NCBI GenBank assembly: GCA_030544235.1
Contig: CM060466.1
Coordinates: forward strand, 5,911,092 to 5,975,091
DNA length: 64,000 bases
DNA from: Lepturacanthus savala
Taxonomy: Eukaryota; Chordata; Actinopteri; Scombriformes; Trichiuridae
Reading direction: 5' to 3'
In this document: positions 55,501-61,500 of the stretch, one piece after another
Layout of the letters: each line of letters opens with the position of its first letter
How positions within the stretch are numbered: position 1 is the stretch's first letter
The notes under the pieces: generated by a model
What the model was told of the DNA's origin: nothing
Databases searched by the model: none
The model's input: only the letters and a program-made list of their open reading frames with translations
Translations under genes and position numbers: made by a program

Positions 55501-58500
55501 ACTGCCACTACAATTGTGCTGCTTAAGCAAAACGCAGCAGTTCCCCTCTACAGCGGCCGTTGGATGGACTTTCCATCAGCCGTTCACCACATCTTTCCAA
55601 CTTAAAATATGACAATATTCGGTGTATTTATGCAACACTGATTAAAATCTTCACTTCCCACTCGCAACAGCCAGATGTGCGCCTGATTTTCCCATTAGGG
55701 GAATCTCTTTATAGGTTACAGTAAGTTTCCTTGCTTGTTGGTGTCAATTCCATATACTGTTTTGTAAATGAGTCCGTGATTAAAAAAATGTTATAAACAT
55801 GGGGAATTCGATGAGAAATTATTTTTAAATTTGGCTTCATGTTGTAATCATATTTTCCACATACTTCTCTGAATCCTAAATCATTTTTTGTATGCAGTAA
55901 AACTTTGCCAGTTCTCCAGAACATTGTTCGTTGTACCAAGTGCTTGAACTCTGTGTCTTCTACCAGTGAAAATGGTTAATGAAGCAGTGGGTGCGTATAC
56001 ACTTGGCTGGGGTCGTTTTATGATTTCTCATTCAGATCGTAACGAAGGTTCCCTCGTTTCTGGCTGGATGAGGTGGAGCATGTGCAACTGCAAACGGTCA
56101 TATTTTCTCAACACACAGTTCTATGTTGGTTCATGATTGGGAAAGAAAAATATTGGCATAGCAAAGCCTTGTTGGCTGCTTCATTCGCTGGGTGATCTGA
56201 CACTATTTGGTCATGTTTATTTTATTTTACATGTTTTTTTTTTCCCTTTTACTTCATCAATTAATTCCTCAATAAATTAAACAATCCAAGACTAAATAAG
56301 CAAAACAGGCTTCTGTCCAAACACTGAAAAGGCAACAGTTCTGCCAGCCACGACAACTTCTAGCTTGCATCCAATTATTGCAGCAAATCAGAAAAATTCA
56401 AAAGAGGTGATAGTAGGAACAGAGTGGCGTCCACGCTGCTGAAACATGATCACTATTTACACAAAGCTGGGATTTCCACATGAGAAAATGTGCCGTTTAT
56501 GGCTTGTTGAATTGTTAAGGTGCTGACATATGCAAGCATTTTTTTTTTAAGTATATTTTTTGGCTTTTTATGCTTCTATTTATAGTATATAATGGAGAGA
56601 GACAGGAAAGGGGAGGCAGAGAGAGGGGAATAACACACAGGAAAGGGCCGTCCGATGCGGGGTTCGAACCGGGGACCGTCTACGAGGACTGTCGCCTCTC
56701 TACGTGGGGGCTGCTCTACCCACTGTGCAAACAGGTTTGCAGCGGTCAATCTGGACACTCGGAAAAATATTGATCCGTTACGACTCAACGGGTGGTTTCG
56801 AATGTTTCCAACCTACCCTGGCAGGACTTCCCGGCCTGGCAGTGGGTCATGTGGTTCAGGACGTTCTTCATGGTGCGGCAGTGGGGCAGGGAGCAGGCCT
56901 TCAGCTCCCCGTTGGCCTGCTCGCGCCGCTGGCACTTGTGTGCGTGGAGCAGCAGGACCAGCTGCTGCTGGATCAGCTTGCGCTTCTCGGGGTCGGCCGT
57001 GGGACCCGCCGAAGGCACCGCCACGCCTCCGCCGCCGGCCAGGGGCAGCAGGGCCGCCTGCTGTTGGGGCTGCTGCTGGAGCTGCTGCACGGGTGATTAG
57101 GAGAGAGAGGCAGATAAATGTCAGCGTTGTGGTGAGATAGAGGGAGGTCTTCAGTCTCTTTCTGCTGTTACCACAGCAACAGATGCAGAGAGAGAAATTC
57201 TTTTCAGTGATTAAAGGACAACCTCAAGGATTTTCAAGTTGATTCCTATGGTTCTTATGTGGGTGGTACCTATATATGAATGATATTAAATAACCCTCTG
57301 GTGCATGGTTGCAAAAGCCTGGCGGCCTGGGCAAAATGCGTATGTGGGGAAAATTCAGGGGGGTGGGGGGGAACACACACATCATCATGAAACATGTAAA
57401 TCAATCTGAAGATCAACCCACTGAAACTGAAGATTCTCAAATGATAAATTAGTAATCATCTATCAAAATAACGACCAACATTTGGATATTATATTTTTGT
57501 CTTCAACTAACTAGACTGCCAAAAAAAAGGCATCTCAATATTTCATGATTCGGGGTCAGATCAGGATTTGAATAACATTTTTTTGAACATCATACTTCTT
57601 TGAACATCATTGTCAGCGAGGTGCATGAATACATGTTACCCCTCATGGCTGTGAACTGTTAGTAACGGATGCTTCAAATGCTTAAAAGTAGAACACGGTA
57701 CAAACAAAGACAAGTGAAGACAAAGGTCTTCACTCAATCTGCTCATGTCGTTTGTGTTTCCTGACAAAAAAATCGGCTTCATATCTACAGACTATTGCTG
57801 CTAAAATGAAGTTTGCTGTCAACTTTCAGCATTTTACCTCCTCTACCTTTGATATCCCTTCGATCAGCGCTTCTCTGAATTTTTCCACATCAAGGACCCT
57901 TAAGAGTCACTAAAACTAGACCATGGAACCCTTATGATAAGATATTTGCTTTAAAACAGTTTTAAACTGTCTAATCTGTGTTATTTTTACATTTCTGTGA
58001 ACTTATTTATTGATATTAAAATGTATTTGCTTATTTATTTATTTACATATGGAATCCCCCATGGTACGATGTAAGTTTCTGTGATGTTTGTAAACGTAGA
58101 CTAAAACTTGATTTGAAGAAATCTGTGAATTAACTCAAAATTGCAATATCTACTAGAAAAATCATAAATCGTTCAGCCTTAAAGCATATTAAACACCCAC
58201 CCATGTGTGAATACAGTTCAAAGCTCCTTTATTAGTATTTTCCTATCAGGTTAAATTCATGCAAATAAAACATCTAGAGAGAAATGCTGTGTAATTATGT
58301 GCGTGGTAATGTGTGAAGATGTAAAACAGGCACTAACCATGTTTGGCACGCTGGTGACAGCGGCCCCTTTGAGCTCATTGGGGAAGGGTGGCAGACTGTT
58401 GGCGAGGGCCGCCTTGTTCTGGAGCTGCTGCTGAGGGTTTAGCTGCTGGCCGGGCCCTGCGGCTCCTTGACCGTAGGACTGGGCCGCGAACGGACCCCCG

Positions 58501-61500
58501 TTGCTGCCCAGGCCCATCTGGAAAGAGACAGATGAAGCGACGCGGAGGTTAATATGATGTTTAGCAGCGTTAGCTTCACACGCTGACGGAATATGAACGC
58601 ACAGCTCTGAGCCCTGCGGGGCAGGAGTTTGGTTAAAGTAGGGTTGCAAAAAGGCGAAGGAGAATTTCTAGTCGACTTCCAGAAACTTTCCATGGGAATT
58701 TTGGAAATATTTAAAATCAGAAGGTCTTGTGGAACTCTTGTCTGTTGAATGTTTTGGGCCTTGTTGGCACCGTGCAATATGCCGCTGCATTTTTGTAGCA
58801 TTCTTCACGCGTGTCTTTCCATAATATTCACACATACACTAAGACTTTCCTTCAACATTAGCTTGTGAGAAAAGCTTCCACACATCAGATGGTGAACGTG
58901 GCATTTTTCTGTAGAATAAAATGAGAAGAAAAACTTGTAAAAACACTAATGTAATGACATGAATAGAAACAACCGCCATGATATTCCAAATACTTGACAA
59001 TTAATGTATAAATTCTTCTTGTTGTTGTTTTAGCCAAGATTAGGCTACAGTATATTTTACCCAACTAGATCCCTGTTAAGAGCAAACCTTCAATATTGTA
59101 AAATTTGGGTTTATTCCCGTTAATTCCCATGGAAAGTTTCCACCTTCTTGCAACCGTTGGTAAGAGAGTTCATAAAATTAAAAAACAGATGTGATCAGCT
59201 GAAAAGTTTACCTGTGGGAATTTAGACCTAATTACACGTTACTGCTACCTAGCTAACAGCCAAACGGACAAACACTTCCCACTGTTCCTGAACAGCAAAG
59301 AGGCGTCGTTAACCATTTCTCGAGGTGTCCACATGTTACGACGGATCAGGATTTATTTGGCTCCTTATCCGTCTTAATTTATCAAAACAGAACAAATGTT
59401 CCAACAAAGGTTCCGCCTCCATTTCAACACCAATTTGTCACTACAAGACCTCCTCTGCCAACGCAGACACTAATATAGCCGTGCCAGGATGACTGAGCGT
59501 TGTTCTAACCCACCACTGATGCTCTGGCACCACCACGGTTCAGTACGATAGCAGCGATTGGCAGGAAGCGTTTTTTTTCTACCCACAGAACCCTTTCCAG
59601 CACTTTTCCTCCCAATTCTCTGCCTCTTTTCCTCTATAGACGCCCTCAGCAGCAGTTACGAGTGGGCCTTTTTGTTTTAGTTCTTTCAAAATTAACACAT
59701 TAACTGTTACAAATAATTCTCAATCATCGATTAATTTAAATTAATGTGATTTATGCATTACTTAGACTGTTTTACTGTCTTTATGTGTGACATGAGAAAA
59801 AGTATTTTGATCTGTAGTAAAAACACAATGTTGATGTACAGCATCAATATATATCATCAATATCCACATCAATACAATAAGAAAATAGTTTAGTATAATA
59901 TCAGTAGTAGGGCTGCAACTTACCCTCATAATCATTGAACTTAACATTGCAGATAATTTAGCTTATTTCATGTCCTGTTTTGGGTCAGTTTGATCTTGTT
60001 TTAGGTTTTAAATAAAGTATTTTTATCTGAAGTAAAAACACAATGTTAGATTTTTTTGTTTTGCAATATTCTAATTATATTTGCTCTGTAACAGCAACAT
60101 AAATTCACTCTGACACTTCTGCTGTCACCTCATTTCTTTTGATACCAAGTTTAAGTACAATAATCTTTGTAGTTGTAGAGATTTTCCATATTTATTAGCA
60201 TTTATACCAGGAAAACTGAAAAAATAGGGCTGGGGCTTAAGTGGTTATTGAAATCTCATACACTGAGAAAACATAGATGCTTTCTCAGTTGAATTACCAG
60301 AAAGAAATGCATGCCGTGATAAGAATACATTTTTTAACGCTTCAAGACACTCTCAATAACATGATAAAGGCTTTTGCCCATGCTGCCCACCCTCACCAAG
60401 GAGCATGACTGCGTCCGTAAAGATGTGAGGCACCGGGGGGAATAAATCCCTGTCAGAGCCATGCTTTACACACTGCTCAACCCGCTGCTGCTCTCTCATC
60501 CAAGGAGCTGCTGGGAGACCCAGCCCGACTCCGCCATGCCAGGCCAGGCTGTATCCCCTCAGGCTGTTGACACCACTCCAACAGACCACATAAAAAAGAC
60601 CCAGCTGAGACGACCAGACACTGGCAGCCTTTCAACACAGCTGAGCAGGCGGTCACACACTGTCGTGCGCACACGCACACACACACACACACACCCCCAT
60701 CCCTCCCCCCTCCGCTTCACTCTTCCCATTCAGAGCCCCACGCTCTGACACACTCCACACATCGGCAGGCGGGACGGTTGCCAGCTATCATCTCGCCGCT
60801 CTGCTGCCAGCACGGACTATTCAGCCGAGCTGAGCCCTCCCTCCCTCCCTCTCTCCCTCCCTCCTGTGTCATTCAAACTGATTAAGTGGTTTACGATACC
60901 CGTCTTCCCCCGACGTGACGGGACGGGGCAAGCGGCCATCTAATAAGCCGGAGAAAGAGAGGGAGGGTTCTCGCTCATGCAATAAAAAAAAAAAAAAAAT
61001 TGAAAAAAAAAAAGGAGCGCAGGGGCGGGAATGAGTGACAGCAGCCTCTCACCAACACAAATGCCCAGAGAGAGATTTACAACCTGCGATTAAAGCACAA
61101 TAGAGGAAGCCACACACAAAGACTGGGCCTAGCAGTGTTTCTGACATAAGACATAATAATCACAGACCAGCTGAGCTTACACACACACACACTCACACAC
61201 ACGCGATACTGAGGACAACAGAAAATGTGTTTGGGATCTTCCCTGGAACACCAGGTTTTAGGTAAGGGTAATCAATCAAATTTCCCTAATCGACCTCGCA
61301 TAAATTAACAATCAGTTCCCGATTGTCTTTTTAATCAAAAACAGAAATAAATAAAAGCCCAACTCGTTAACTTTGCCTGATTTCACACACACATTAACAG
61401 AGAAAAGTTCCACGACAATTAATTCCATACACCAGACGGGGCAGCAACTCACATCCAATTAAATGAGTGCGTGTAAATAACGTTAATAATGTAAATTAAC

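Noticed and set aside
56655..56745. Functional tRNA gene
   Set aside because: A-box and B-box resemble a tRNA, but the cloverleaf is incomplete and a SINE body follows directly.
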